This document shows positions 12,601 to 25,537 of a DNA stretch of 64,000 nt, one piece after another. Location of the stretch: the NCBI RefSeq assembly GCF_003672135.1, contig NC_039509.1, forward strand, positions 6,892,663-6,956,662, read 5' to 3'. The position numbers were made by a program, and so were the translations under genes. Position 1 is the first letter of the stretch, and the number at the start of each line of letters is the position of its first letter. Source of the stretch: Ooceraea biroi (taxonomy: Eukaryota > Arthropoda > Insecta > Hymenoptera > Formicidae). A model generated the notes under the pieces. It was not told where the DNA came from. It ran no database searches and saw nothing but the letters and a program-made list of their open reading frames with translations.

Positions 12601-15600
12601 GAAATTTGCTTCCGTGCCGGGACCAGAAGCCCATAAATATGTAATACCTCCCATATCGTGCGGCTCGGTCACCCCTCTCCCCATTTTCTCTGCGTTTTGG
12701 CCCCCGCAACCCCGTTGAATCTCCCATCGTCGTCGTCGTCGTCGCCGCTTTTGGTGACTCTTGCAACCCCTTACGTGTTTTTGCGGGGCTGTACGCTCGC
12801 GGCGATATACAAGGGGAAACGCGGTAAATCATTTGTCCCGAAAGAAAACACAATGCAATATCCCGGTCGTCCTGCTCGAGACGCCACCACCCGTGTCTCT
12901 CTTTCTCTCTCTTCCTTTTTGCTCTCTTTCCTACTGATATCTGTTCTTCTCTCTGTCTCTCTCTTTCTTGTACTCTCCATCTCTCATTCTATTTTTCGAG
13001 GGAATCACGAAAGCCATAAGTCAGCCCTCATATTGCCGAAAATACTTTAAAGTGCCACTCGCTTCGCAGACTCGTATAGGCACACCTCGCGAACGAGCGC
13101 TTTGCCTCTTACGAAAGCCTAGACATGTTTTATTGCCGCTGTTAAACGGACAACAGAAGAATGACGCAGGCCGAACGGAGGTGGATGCGCTTTCGGGTGA
13201 CGATTTTCGAGGAGCGCGGCGCGCCTGGGGTCGTTAAAATTGCACGGGAACCGAAAAGGATTACGTTCCCTTCGGTTATTTATAATGGACATCTTACAAG
13301 CACTTTACGAGCGCACGAATATCGCAGTTGTGAGGATAATTGTCGAATATCGCTACGTTGATACCGATTCTGAACTGAAGAAACTCCAAATGGATAATTT
13401 GAGAAAATTTGACGGAAGAAAGAGAAAATTACATAGTGACATTTGCATAGTGTCAGCAAATAACAAATTTTATATACCAGCAAGTTTTTATATAAAACTT
13501 GTAGATCTCAACGCTACTTCTCTGCGACTTGAGTGCCGAACGATAATATAGACGCCGCACCATCGAGTCGAACAAGGGTGGCGCACATTAGACCCCCGGT
13601 AAGCTTGGCGAGGCGGCAGGAAACCCGGCATATTTTTCTCCCAGTTATCGAGAAAAAAAAGGAAGGAGGACGGTAAACCGCGATCCCGAAAGCATTTCTC
13701 GACGTAACCTAAAATAATGCCCGACAGAATCGAACAAAAGCATGAATTATGGGCTGAACCGTCGTCGTAGATCTCAACCACCCGGTAACTTATGATACAC
13801 TTCCTCTCGGCATATGTGAAGGAAAACATTGTAACGCACGTACGACTACGATCCTTTTGTAATTTAACGGACGCGTTCTCCTCCTCCAGAGCGCGACCTC
13901 TTAAGCTTTTTGCCAGGAAGAAATCGTTGAGAGAAAACGGAAAAGAAAGAGAAATCCTCTTCGCAATGTTAAGAAGTAACGAAACTGTAGGGGAAAGAAG
14001 CGAAAAGCCGATGATAAAGTGCTGCAAAACGCTTGCCAGTTTATTCGCTATTATCGCAATCGCATAAAATCAGCAAAACGTCTCGCTGAATCTGACTAAA
14101 ACGCGCGTGACACAGCAATCATATTGTCATGGAATGACGAACTTTCTTCCACGGTCGCACCAAGAAAAATCTTATATTAAATATATCACACACACTTCAT
14201 CATATCAGCAGCGAATTAAATGTCTATGAAACTCTCGTGTGATAATGTACCTCAGAAAAATGCTACCATGGCGATGAAGTTTTCGCGAAGAAGTCACGAT
14301 TCGGCAGACGTCGCGTCGTTTCGCTGCCGGGGGTAATTTCGCGATTGATTCGCCATTAGATTCATGGCCCTCATGAGGAATTCATCAGCTGGGCCGAAAC
14401 TCCTTGCCGGCCATGAATACTTAGCCGCTCTCTGATGTTCCAGTCCCGATCGATTCCCGTACAAGCCAAGAGTGTCCGAGGCTGTTGACCCCCCTTCAAT
14501 CCCTTCCTCCTCATCCTCCTCTTCCTCCTCCTCCTTCTCGTTTCTCAAACCCCTCGCGATTTCGGCCGGTTCCAGTTTCCTCTCCGCATAGGCGCAAATT
14601 ATAATGCCGGGGCTTAGAGACCTCCGCTCTGACAAATTACAGGTTTGTTCTCCGGGCAACGGGAGATAGATTTCGTCGTTCCATCACCGTCGCCGCCAAG
14701 CGGACTCGCGCGCGGGCATGCATATTAATTCGATTTTAATCTGAATCTGCCGGGCGTTGCGCGTCCAATATTTTTCTACGTCGCTCGACAGCGACGTCTC
14801 GAGTTTATTCAATTTACTGAATCAAATAACGAACAAAGAGGAGACGGAGATTATCGCGTGTTAATTAGCCCGGTATTAATCCCAAGGCTGCCGAGGCTTG
14901 GGATAATCGCGCGATCGATATTAACGAGTGTCAGACTACAGGTCCGCGAAATTGAGCGCACTTGATTTATCGCACGCTTAATTGCAACTGCTGTGTACCG
15001 ATGCTTCCGATCTTCACAAATCAACGTGCATTCAGAGTCACTTTGAGACGGCCGGGATCGTTACAACCTCTTGCCGCCACACGCGCAATCTCATTCACGT
15101 ACACGTCGCGCCGTACCAAAGTTCCTCCGCGAAGGAAGGCTCCTCTCGCGTAAGACGACGCCGTTTCCGCCTGCCATTTCCAGCGAGACGGGGGCGACCG
15201 GCCACGGAATTAATTGCAACGACTGTGTCTTAATTGATAACGAAGGGCATTAAGATTTCGCGTAATGCCTGCAGCGGGGGCGAAGGGAGGATAGACGAAC
15301 GAGCGGATGGACGGACGAGCGAAGAAGCAAGGAGGAATAGAAGGAAGAGGAGGAGGATCCTCGACGCCGAGGAGCCCAGACTAACGGCCGACTGCAGGAG
15401 GGTGAGGGGCCGGTGAAATAATGCCGGGCGCGAGAAGCCGTATTTGCATTAGCTATTCGTTTGACCCTAAAAACTGTCTGAATTGCACCGATGGCTGCTC
15501 GTAAAGCCCCGGCAATATCGCGGCGAATCGCGCTTTCGGGCGTGCTCGAAATCCGAAACTCGGAAGCCGCCGCAACGGCTTTCGCAACGCGCGAAATTAA

Positions 15601-16023
15601 TGTCGCGACCTAAAGGCGTTGCTCCTCGCCTTCTTCTCGAGAATGGCTTGGAACTCGAAGGAGAAACATCGGTTATAGTACGGGAGAGTTTTACAGCTAT
15701 AGCGCGACGTTGAAAAATGCTTCTGCAGCTTCGAGAGATGCAACGATTGAACACTTACTTTCCACTAGCGTCGACATCGTGAAGAAATGTATGTATTTAT
15801 AAAAAATATTAGTGAGAGAGAAAAACCCTCAACGGATATATTTGGTACGATTGATTGACGAAATGCATTGAAAGAGTAAAAGCAGTTTCATATAATCGTA
15901 AAGACGCTCGTGACAGAATGATGAAAATGGACGCAGAATGAAGTCCATAAGTCATAAAGCAATGTGGGCGGTAAACGCATTCGTACAATCAGTCGTGAAT
16001 TAATCAGGAAAAAGGCGACTCAC
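6663..16023. other. Gene-poor region with no recognised gene
   Basis: Nothing in this 9.4-kb stretch matches a protein family I recognise. The longest frames (for example 7115-7561 plus and 13488-14027 minus) show no domain and no supporting splice structure. Short repeats are a (TA) run at 8668-8681, a (CGT) run at 12727-12744 and a pyrimidine-rich stretch at 12894-12971. AT-rich islands (about 10270-10480 and 11820-12060) separate CpG-rich segments. A possible minus-strand donor (AAC|GTGAGT, about 9988) ends a short open frame, but no partner exon could be named. Confidence 0.55.
12894..12971 (+). repeat. Degenerate CT-rich stretch
   Basis: Mostly CTCT and TTCC units interrupted by short non-repeat bases. 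A simple low-complexity repeat with no other visible meaning. Confidence 0.7.
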
Positions 16024-16157
16024 CATCACGTGCCGGCTTGATCGCAAATGTCGCAGGACGTCGATCCTTCCGTCGATCGCGTGTCCACCGTCGCCGATTA
16101 CAGCCATGACGAATATAACTCTCGGCGCACAATGTATCGGATTTTACGAGTGTCCAC
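16024..16157 (-). other. Possible orphan exon, minus strand
   Basis: Read on the minus strand, this 134-base segment is preceded by a pyrimidine tract and CTAG, a plausible acceptor. It is followed by ATG|GTGAGT, a good splice donor. An ATG at 16107 opens 28 codons (MAVIGDGGHAIDG...) that run without a stop into the donor. A second frame is open across the whole segment. Neither peptide is recognised, and no neighbouring exon was found, so it may be a 5' exon of an unannotated minus-strand transcript or a coincidence. Sites of this quality occur by chance a few times in 64 kb. Confidence 0.2.
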
Positions 16158-19100
16158 CTAGAAAAAGAAGAAATACGAGGTGATGGGATATCTATGGCGA
16201 GACGAGGCTGGAGGGGTAGTACGAGGGAAGAGGAAAAGACTCGGCAATGGAGAGCACTCAGATTTTATTACGTTATTTTGTTAATGCAGTGAGTGAAAAG
16301 AAAGGGAGGACAGCGAGGTGGTCCACACGAATGTCCGGCGACGAAAAATATTATGTCCCTCGGTCAGAAAACGGGCCATGAAATCTTTTTATGCCCTCCG
16401 CCCTGCGATGCCACCCCCAGCCTGCCAGAATTTCACCTATGCGCCTTCTTCGTTCGAGTGTCGTCGCCATCGAATCACTTTAAACGACACGAGGCGATGC
16501 GACACGTAATGTAACATACCATGTGACGCATACGGAATGTCCGGTAATCATTGGTAATAGGAAATATAAAGGAAAAAAATGTATTTCTCTTTTATAACAT
16601 AGCGTGTGGAAGAAACAGAGAAGTTTAAAACAGATTCATTGAAAGAATCGTGAATCGTATACCCGGTAATTGCCTTCTCAATTGAATTTAATTAAATGTA
16701 ATTAATAAAGAGCGATCAATTATGGAAATTATGAAATATTTCATTAGTAGTTTCTTTATCCAACATTTAGTAACGTGATTTCTCATTGTTATTCTCTACA
16801 TGATGCAATTTGCGAGCGCTTTTCTCAACGCTTTTCAACGATTGCGCTACCAGAATGCAAGGTCTCCTTCTTTTGAAAGCGACGACAGCCACATACAGAA
16901 AGGGTTAATAAAGAAGCCACAGCACAGTTGCCGACAATAAGATACTGATAAGCGGAAAGCATGTTACAGCACGGTATAAATAGGAAACGCTACTGGCAAA
17001 AGAAGTCGTAAGCAGTTACTGCACGTACGCAATTTTTGCCGTGACGACGCTTTTTCGCGACTCCATGGCTCTTTACTCGAATATTGCGTCCACACACGAT
17101 TTGAAACTTTCTAGTCGACGATAACACCGGGATTAACTGTCAGGTTTTCGCCATAGCATAAGAGGGGAATGGTATCGCGTATAAAAGTTTCCGATAATAA
17201 CGCTAAACGTTGCGCTCACATTAGCATCCGCAACGCTTTACGTTCGTCGTTTAAGGTCGGTTTAAGTACAGGCTTATCGTCTTAAGGGCTGTCATGCCTC
17301 TCGACAAGGGCGCGGAGAGCAACGTATGTCTGTCAATAAATGCGCCCGGTGGTATTTTAACAGCGGTAATAATTTTCGTCGCGCTATAAATCAACGCGCG
17401 GGTACGATGTGCGAAGGGTGCACCCTTCGGTAACCTTTTCGCGCGGAGGATTTGACAGTACAAAGGACGAGCTGCGAGGTACGACGTCTACCTCCCCCGC
17501 ACACGCGTTCCTAATAAAACTACTGATTAAATCATTCCCAGCAATTTCAAGCTCGCGAAACGTGAGAGATGTCAGAAGAATATACATTTTTCAAATACTC
17601 TCCGATTTATAATATTACGCAATTTATCACGTTATACACGTGTAAATTTCAATCGCGAAACAGGGATGTGCTAAGAACGATGTGACACGTGAAAGGTAAC
17701 TTGAGAGCGTAATATAAATCGTACGGGCTTTACGTGCTATGGGGAACTTTAGCAGTTCGTCTAGCATTCCTGAAGGTGTACGTGTCATATCGATTCTCAG
17801 CGAATATGTATAACGACGTCGGTGTAGCCTCGGTGGATTCCTTGCATGAGTCACGGGAAGTGCCGGTACGTCTCCTACTTTACTTAGGCCCAGATAATAA
17901 TCACGCGACCGCATAAACTGCGAAGGTGCTCGATCGCATGTATTTTTCAGCTTTGTGTGTCGTTCTGTGCGGAACTGGTGATACATGCTGAATGAATGCT
18001 TTCAGCCGGGGGAGCATACATCATTGTTAAAGTCACGAAGAGATTCGTACGAAGAATAAAACTGATAAAATAAATCATTCTTTCTTGACCGCTCATTTTA
18101 TCACATTAGATATCTCTTGGACAATTAGATATCTCTTAAACAATCGGACATATAATCAATCATTTTTTAAGTAATCTGCATGACGCTGCGCAAATTGAGG
18201 ATCCACCTAATCCTTGGAATGAAATAAATTCGTCGCGGTGATCGCGAGATTCAACCGACATTCGTGCTATTAAATTTACATGAATCGTCGTCAGTCGATG
18301 CGATTTGCTGCGCTCGTCGGAACGTGACGGCGAATCCGTCACGAACTACCCTCCGTACGGGGTAGTCCGCGCGTTGAGGTATATACTAACAAAACGTCAA
18401 ATTAGAGAAGCGCTTTATGTCGTGTCGGCTAATGGTTTTCCGACGAGCACGAAATAAAACGTCGCACGAGATAATTCGACAGCCGTGAAAGCACGTGGCC
18501 GCATCGTTAAGGAACACGTCATATGTATACCTGCGACGAGACGGAGAGAGAGAGCCGGGAGAAACGGTTTACAAGCTTATCCGTGCATTTACATACCGCT
18601 GTAATAGGCCCGACGTGCAACGACATCGTATGCACGGGAAAAGACGATACATCATAATTCCGAGTCGAGGATCGAATCAATCACTCGGCCGTGTGTACAT
18701 ACGTGCGTGAAGTGGCACATACCACCGACGTGCACATTCATTGTATGCACACGTCAGATAAATAAAAGTAATAAATAGTAAAGCGCTTTATCAGCAATTT
18801 TCTATATTGAGTATACTTGCGCTATCACGTATCATTACTGTCATTATGTAACAATATCTGTCAGTATCTGCGAAGTTAGTGCAGAATACGGTTAATCGCG
18901 AAATTGCATTTCACGTTACTGCAATAAATTTCCGGTGAAATAGGATGTAAACGCGCGAAATGCGCTCCTTTGAAAATAATGTCGACGAGTCGATAAAACA
19001 TAACGAGCCGTACACTAATCGGCTCTCCCTCGATTTTTCAATCCCCGCTGTACATATCTCGCGACGTATCTTCCACTTGAAAGAGCACCAAAAAACCCAC

Positions 19101-19253
19101 AAAGCGAATTCGGAATTGCTTTGTTGAAGATTATGATAATGAATCACGTACACGCGAAAAAGTATATTTTTTAATATAAAACATAAATGCAATGGATAAT
19201 AAATAACAATGGATACAAATATATAACAAATTATTACAAGTAAAAAAGAAAGC
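16158..19253. other. Intergenic region downstream of SAE1
   Basis: No gene is recognised. The stretch carries a tandem pair of 19-bp units at 18105-18142. AT-rich DNA (about 16520-16800 and 18720-18860) is mixed with CpG-rich DNA. Some of the region nearest 19254 may belong to the 3' flank of SAE1. Confidence 0.55.
18105..18142 (+). repeat. Tandem duplication of a 19-bp unit
   Basis: Two adjacent 19-base copies (18105-18123 and 18124-18142) share ATTAGATATCTCTT and ACA and differ only at two neighbouring bases (GG versus AA). Confidence 0.8.
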
Positions 19254-19259
19254 TTTATT
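19254..19259 (-). terminator. Candidate polyadenylation signal of SAE1
   Basis: TTTATT on the plus strand reads AATAAA on the minus strand, about 150 bases beyond the SAE1 stop codon. It is the expected hexamer at a reasonable distance. The cleavage site is not proven. Confidence 0.5.
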
Positions 19260-19409
19260 TTCAAATATCACTGTGTATTTCTTGACAATAAAGTTAAATA
19301 CTTGTTTCTTTTTGCGTATAAAAAGGATGAAAAAGATGAATATAACATACTATTCACAGTATGTCAATGACAATAGGAATTAGAAAATAGCCAGATAATT
19401 TGATGAACG

Positions 19410-20942
19410 TTATTGGCCCAATTTCAAAATTTTTCCGCCCAGCGTATCTGGATTAAATACAAATAAGTTATTATGCGGTGTTCCCTTTTGCGACACTGCT
19501 TTGATTATTTCCTGTGTCATGACGCCACCAATGATAGCGCAAACTGGACTGATTTGCGCATACAAATCGCTTCTATGTTAAAAAATAACACGTTAGAATC
19601 TTGAAAAATAATATATAAATTAGTTACGTGATATTATATACATACTCTACTAAGTGATCTATCTTATCTTCGAGTTCGTATTTCTTAATAATCGCGGAAG
19701 CTTCGTTCTTCAAATTTTCACAACCCCTTTCATCAGGCAGTGGATCGTCGCCGTTCTTTTCGCGATAATTTAACATTACTGATAGAAAAGAAAAAGATAA
19801 TTATTTATTTGGTACATTTATTAAGTTCACTCTCTCACTTTAAAACATACTTAGCATCATATAGTAGATCTCCGATTCCTTAGGCAATGATACTTTAGGA
19901 ACATTCAAAATAAATTCGAAAGGTACAAACGTATCGGTGTGCTTTTCAGTAACGGTTATGCTCTCAAACTTTTCTTTTCCCATAGGCTCGCCACCCTCCA
20001 GTATCTTTACTTTCTTCGTTTGTACAACATCCCTAAAACAATATGCCCGGTTTACAAGAGATCGAGTCTCAATATATGTTTGTCAAATTTATAAGTGTAC
20101 GTACTCTGCATATTCGTGTTCCAATAGATCCGCGAACGAATAACCAAGTGCTCCCCATACATCACCAGCGAAGAACTTGACTTTATGGTTTCTGCACACT
20201 CGATTGATTCTTTTCAATTGCGTGATAGTACAGTGAGTAGCACATACCACATCAAACTGTGTGAAATATTCATCCGGCTTGGCATCAACCTTGTCCACAT
20301 CTGCGGTGACGTTAACCATGGGGTTCAGATTTTGTGCCCTTGCTAACGAAGCTTCGGCTCTCTGCAAGATCATCATGATTTTAATATACATGATTCATGC
20401 AACGCGTTAATAAAGTCCATCGTCCGATTCTTACATTCTTTCCAACATCGTCTTTTGGCGCAAAGAATTGCGAGCATCTGTCTAATTTTGTTACATCTCT
20501 ATGATCCAGAAACGTTATACTGTTGACTCCAGCCAGAATAATATTTTTGGCAATCTCTGCTCCAAAGCCATCCAGTCCTATTAAGAGGATCTTTGCGGCC
20601 CGCAAACTGTGAAAAGATGGTTAGGAAATATTTAATGTAATATTTTAATGAAAATTCTAAGACATCGAGTCTTTAATACATATAATTTAATAATTCTTTA
20701 GACATCTTCGCGATGTCTTTCGTCTGGGTATTTCTTTTAAATATACTTTATAGCTAGTCCTGTGCACATTTCATTCATGTTTAACTTACAATTCGCAAAT
20801 GCCGGTGAACTTTGTATAGGTTAGGATATGTGACATTAACTTACCGCTTCTGTGATTCCAAGCCCCAGAGGCGAATTTGTCTGTCGTATAATTCAGCCTC
20901 AGCATCTGTCAATTCCTCGTGGTTTTCTTTATGATCTACCAT
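19410..20942 (-). CDS. SAE1: SUMO-activating enzyme subunit 1 (SAE1/Aos1), six exons, 334 aa
   Basis: Minus-strand exons are 20845-20942, 20435-20606, 20105-20361, 19851-20032, 19646-19778 and 19410-19572. All have GT-AG introns and consistent phases, and the total is 1005 bases including TAA. The product is the non-catalytic half of the heterodimeric SUMO E1. With SAE2/Uba2 it adenylates SUMO and passes it on to Ubc9, mainly in the nucleus. The N-terminus carries the family motif YDRQIRLWG with Arg21, which in the E1 family reaches the partner's ATP site. This is followed by the Rossmann nucleotide-fold loop G43-LDGFG48 and the conserved RAEASLARAQNLNPMV and FFAGDVWGALGY blocks. The C-terminal lobe (SPVCAIIGGVMTQEIIKA, then PHNNLFVFNP) is typical of Aos1. 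Length fits the family (about 340). The ATG lies just before the conserved N-terminal motif. It is divergent with the FERRY3 gene. Exon 3 could alternatively use the overlapping GTAC donor four bases on, but only the chosen site keeps frame. Confidence 0.95.
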
Positions 20943-22680
20943 TATCGAAATTTATTTATCGTCAGGATTTAATACCGCCGAAAGCGTCTATTGCAAAATC
21001 TTTACTCGGAATCTTTATAGTTTGAGTGTGGCTCCTACCAACTTAACATACTTGCGTTTTTGAAACATTTGGAGCATCAATTGGACCGCAATATAAGAAA
21101 TCTGTTATACCGACCTAACATAACTGTTCAAACTTTATTCTATGCAAAAATAAAGAGAACTGCATTGAGTGAGTGTATTTATATTAAAAATTAAGAACAT
21201 ATTTAGAACACTCAATCTGCACTTACACATAAATATGCATAAATATGTTTAGTAAAACTTAATTTGGTAATTTGGTAAATTGAAAAACTGTGTCAAAGTT
21301 ATCTATAGTTACCTTCAGTGCAAGCAGAACTAGTCGATAATGTCAGATCTCTTGAATTATTCCTTCAAGACTCCAAAAGTAATCACGCCCACACAGTAGC
21401 ATTATTTAAGGATGAATTGCACGAGGTTTATTTTTCCAAATATTACACTTATAGCAAGTTTTAGATGAATTTTTGTTTATAATTTATATTACTCAAACAG
21501 CAAATTAAGCAAATTTTTATTTTCAAGTGATACAACTCAAGAATGAATTAACAGATACTTTTAATCAGTACGTTTCAATGATTTTAAATTATGTTAAAAA
21601 GAAACATAAGAATTATATACATGACAAATGAACGTTAAGTTGGAAACACTGTGCGTTAAATGACAGTTGTGATTGTCGTGGGGGCGTTGAAGGGTTGTCG
21701 ACTGTCACGCAGATAGTGTATTTTCAAATGAATAGATAGGAAATGTGCAAAAGTGATCACGATTGTTAATTGTTTAAAGTTTATGTAAATCTTATCCAGC
21801 ATACTAGTCGCATAGAGAAGTAGTGAAGAATTTTTGTGCGTGGAAGGTAGAGGTTATGTTTCGTAAACAGATTTACAGCTCGATTAATCGAAGCATATGA
21901 TCCTCGGATGACACATGTATCAATAGAACATATGCGAATGTGAGTACTACATTAATTTGCAAACTCTTAGCATGTATTTATGATACATCCAATATTTTGA
22001 CAATCGCTACTTGTCGCAGTACATAGCGTCCTCGTGAGTCGATAAAGTAGAAACGACCGGATATCCTAAAATATAATTCTCAGAAATTTTGCGCGCTCAC
22101 TTTTTTATTGTCCGAGTTACCCGAAGAGATGCAATCGATAATATCGAAAATGTTATATCGAGATTGAGTCGCAGTTATTATATTTTCGTCCCAAAAAGAT
22201 TTAATGTTCATTCGTGCCTTATATTTTGCAAGTTTTTTCACACAGTTACATAAATACACAAATGAAGATGTTATATTTTAGATTTGCGTTTATTCCGTTC
22301 AAGTAGAATTTTTAGATTTATGTAACAAGCGCATTCAAATTTGTAAGCAATTAAAATTTACAATTAACAGCTGTTTTATCATTGAAATAAATATAGACAA
22401 TAAATATAATCGTTCTATATATAAGGATTATCTTTGCCCTCTTAACCCGAAAGTTGTGAAAGCTGACCTTGGCGGGATAAGTGTATCCCATCTTTTTAAG
22501 CCTCATAACGTCTGCATACATGCTGATAAGCATGTTCATTACGTTGAATTTATTACTCTAATCAGTTGTTAATTGTTCCATATAATTATTTTATTGTGCT
22601 ATTTCGGGCGTACCATTTTTTATTCACATTTCCACTTTGCACCAATATATCGTTGTAAAATTCACATTAAAAGCATATAA
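20943..22680. promoter_or_regulatory. Shared upstream region of the divergent SAE1 and FERRY3 genes
   Basis: This 1.74-kb interval separates the two start codons and should contain both promoters and 5' untranslated regions. Most of it is AT-rich. A small CpG-containing patch around 21660-21720 is the likeliest core promoter area. A good splice donor (GAAT|GTGAGTACT, cut after 21939) suggests that FERRY3 may have a non-coding first exon ending there and joining near the ATG at 22681. No TATA box was identified with confidence. Transcription start sites are inferred, not seen. Confidence 0.45.
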
Positions 22681-25261
22681 ATGTCGTTAAAGAACATGAA
22701 TAAAGCAGAGGAGGAATGCGTTGAGAAGACATTCGTCTACAAGTTTCCAACATGCACTACGAACCAAGAATACACGTTGGAAATTCCGATAAAAATACCG
22801 TACCATGGTTCCATAAAAGAGTTGATGCATCGTATCATGTCATCGTTCAAGCTACCGTGTTATGTGGAATCAGACTTATTAGAAGCCTTGCAACGCGATA
22901 TCAAAGAGCTGACACTGCAGTTTCACGATGAAAAAACAGAGAAACTTATCGATTCTGCTAAAGACGGCACGCTAGATTTAGAAGACATAATTAAAAACTG
23001 GGAGAAAATATACAAACAGAAAACCGTAGAATATTCTGATCCCATCGGAACCACCGACGAGGAACTTTTCGCCGCAGCATATCACAGATTGGTGCACTCC
23101 CCGTCTTTAGAACCAATTTTGCAGGCGGAACACAAATTTGGAAGGGACGTCACTGAAGTAATCCAGATGAGGGATACCGATTATGAGCAACTTACGCAAA
23201 AGTTAGTAATATCACGGTTTTTTCGCGTTTTTCATGACAACATTCTTTGAAACATAGCTTTTGTACAGTCTTAAAAAATTTGAAGCATGAAAGATAAAAA
23301 GAAATATTTATGGATACAAATTTGGCATTTTAATTAAAAATAATTGAAGAAAAGAAAAGTAAAATTCGAGAAAGACGAATCATGCATAAATTCCAGACAA
23401 ACCGACGAAATGCGCGTCGCTGTCGAGGCCCTGGAAGCAGGATCTACGGAAAAATCGATAAACGATATGGCAGGTCGTCATTTCGAGGAACAGAGTTTAT
23501 TGCAGGGTTACTGGGGATCGAGAATCGATGCTTTGAGATTAGATCAACGGCGGCAGTATCGAAACTGGATCATGAGATTACTGGAAGAACAACAGACCAG
23601 CATGATAGGCACGCCAGTGTAGGTTTTGTTTTTCTCACGTGACTTGAGTCTAATTCTCACATATTACAATAACGAAACCTTCAGAGTTTTCTGTAAAGAA
23701 TAAAATATATCTCATGTAACGTTTTCGCGTGATAGAGGTTCGCCTATGGTACCGCTGCCGCCGATACGTCCCGCTTTAGACAAATTCGTTCATAGCGAAG
23801 AGAAACATACGACAGATTACCCTCAATTAGAAGAAAGCTTCACTATACATTTGGGATCTCAGATGAAACAAATGCACAACATACGTATATTAACCGGAGA
23901 CGTGCTCGACTTTTGTCGTACGAAAAATAGCGAATCCGGGTACGTCGTGGCAATCTTAATTAAATCTTATGCAAATATATTTTCTCTTGAAAATTTCAGG
24001 AGAGAATTTCAATTTAAATTTCAGTAACTACAATTTCTCTTTTCGATTGTTGATTTTTTAATCGATTATGATAGATACATCAGGTATAATAAATGTAATA
24101 AATATTGAATCTAGGATGGATCCAACGCCGCAAAGATTGCAAACAGCTTTGGGATTATATTCGAACGATCTATGTGGATTAGTTCTTCTAAGCGATAATC
24201 ACTTGGGCAGTTATTCCGGAATAACGAAAGGTGCTTTTCAGAATGTAGTAAAATGTATATTCGTTTCTGACATTTTTTAGCACAACTAATACAATACTTT
24301 CGTAAATTAAAAAAAATACATCATTGTAGAATTGTGTTCGATATGTCAATTAACAACGGAATTCCATTTTCCACCGATCGATGAACAGTTAGAAAAAATA
24401 CGGGATGATGTGAAGGATGCCGTTGCCTGGAGACAGGTGCATCATAGAGAAGGAAGTGATCCGCATGTAGGAAATATTTTGAAAAACTTAATTTTAAGGA
24501 TATTGCGTGTAAGCCATATTACATGTACACGTCATTTGTAGGCGAAAAAATCCACGACAAGCAAGAGCTTGCAAACGGGCGATGTTTTTATCACGAGACA
24601 TTCAAATCTGGCGCAGGTCCACGTGGTGTTTCACATGGTGGTGAATGATTCTCTGAGATCTGGTAGGTATCACTGACCGTTGACAAAATTTTCCGTATCG
24701 CACGCGATTTAAACTTGACGCGCGACATTAATTTCAGGTGACATCAATTCGCGCCATCCCGCTATTCTGGGACTGAGGAACATTTTGAAGACGGCGTGTT
24801 GCAACGACGTGACGACGCTGACAATACCCGTGCTACTCGTCCACGAAATGTCAGAGGTATCTATCTATCACTTAGATAATTCGGACAAATAATTCCCGGA
24901 TAATTAGGCAAAAATATAATTTAATCTACATCGATATAGGACATGACGGTCGCCTGGTGCACGAAACGGGCCGAGCTAGTCTTCAAGTGCGTGAAAGGCT
25001 TCATGATCGAAATGGCGTCTTGGGGTGGAGCCGAACTAAAGAATCTGCAGTTTCTCGTACCGAAAGTAAGTCCGGCGATAAGTGCGACGCACAAATATTG
25101 AAAATAAAAAAAAAAGAGGTGAACGATATCGTTGTTATCGCTTTCAGGGAATGTCGGAGGAGGTGTTTGGCACGTTGGCCACAATGCTGCCCAGCATATT
25201 TCGAGTATCGAATCCGCTGGTTTTCAAGGCTACTAGCACCCCGCAAACTCCAAAAAAGTGA
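22681..25261 (+). CDS. FERRY complex subunit 3 orthologue (C12orf4-like), nine exons, 587 aa
   Basis: Exons are 22681-23201, 23355-23618, 23736-23939, 24115-24230, 24330-24508, 24542-24662, 24738-24856, 24940-25065 and 25148-25261, 1764 bases including TGA. The product matches the C12orf4 family, named in human as subunit 3 of the five-subunit FERRY complex. That complex is a Rab5 effector on early endosomes that carries mRNAs. Recognisable family blocks are LEESFTIHLGSQMKQMHN, RLQTALGLYSNDLCGLVLL, FITRHSNLAQVHVVFHM, HPAILGLRNILK, CVKGFMIEMASWGG and LQFLVPKGMSEE, with an ILLVHEMSE-like block between them. No signal peptide or membrane segment is seen. The human protein is about 550 aa, so the length fits. 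Exon 4 must end at 24230: the longer reading runs into a stop. The exon 2 acceptor has a weak pyrimidine tract, and exon 5 may instead end at an earlier GTAGGA. A second ATG at 22696 has a better context than the first. Confidence 0.92.
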
Positions 25262-25531
25262 ACGACCCTCTTGCCCCGTATTATCATTTAGTGCGTATTC
25301 GGAACACTGCAATATTTATTACTATCGCATATTTATTACTACATATGCAGTTGTTATTATCCATCGCGGGCGCGAAGACAGATACGACTCCGTGCATAAA
25401 TGTCTTTTAACGAGCTTTTTGTTTATATTACTTTCACGCGACTGCGATTTCCCACGGGGGCGGTTCGATATTTGCGATAATCCGTACAAATATAATTTTT
25501 CCGTCAAGTTATTTTTCTGTTCTATTTCAAT

Positions 25532-25537
25532 AATAAA
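25532..25537 (+). terminator. Candidate polyadenylation signal of the FERRY3 gene
   Basis: AATAAA about 270 bases downstream of the stop codon, in AT-rich DNA. It is the first canonical hexamer I see on this side of the gene. Confidence 0.45.

Noticed and set aside
14879..14904. Inverted repeat ATCCCAAG/CTTGGGAT containing a TAATCCC-type site
   Set aside because: Eight-base arms with a ten-base loop are expected several times by chance in 64 kb.
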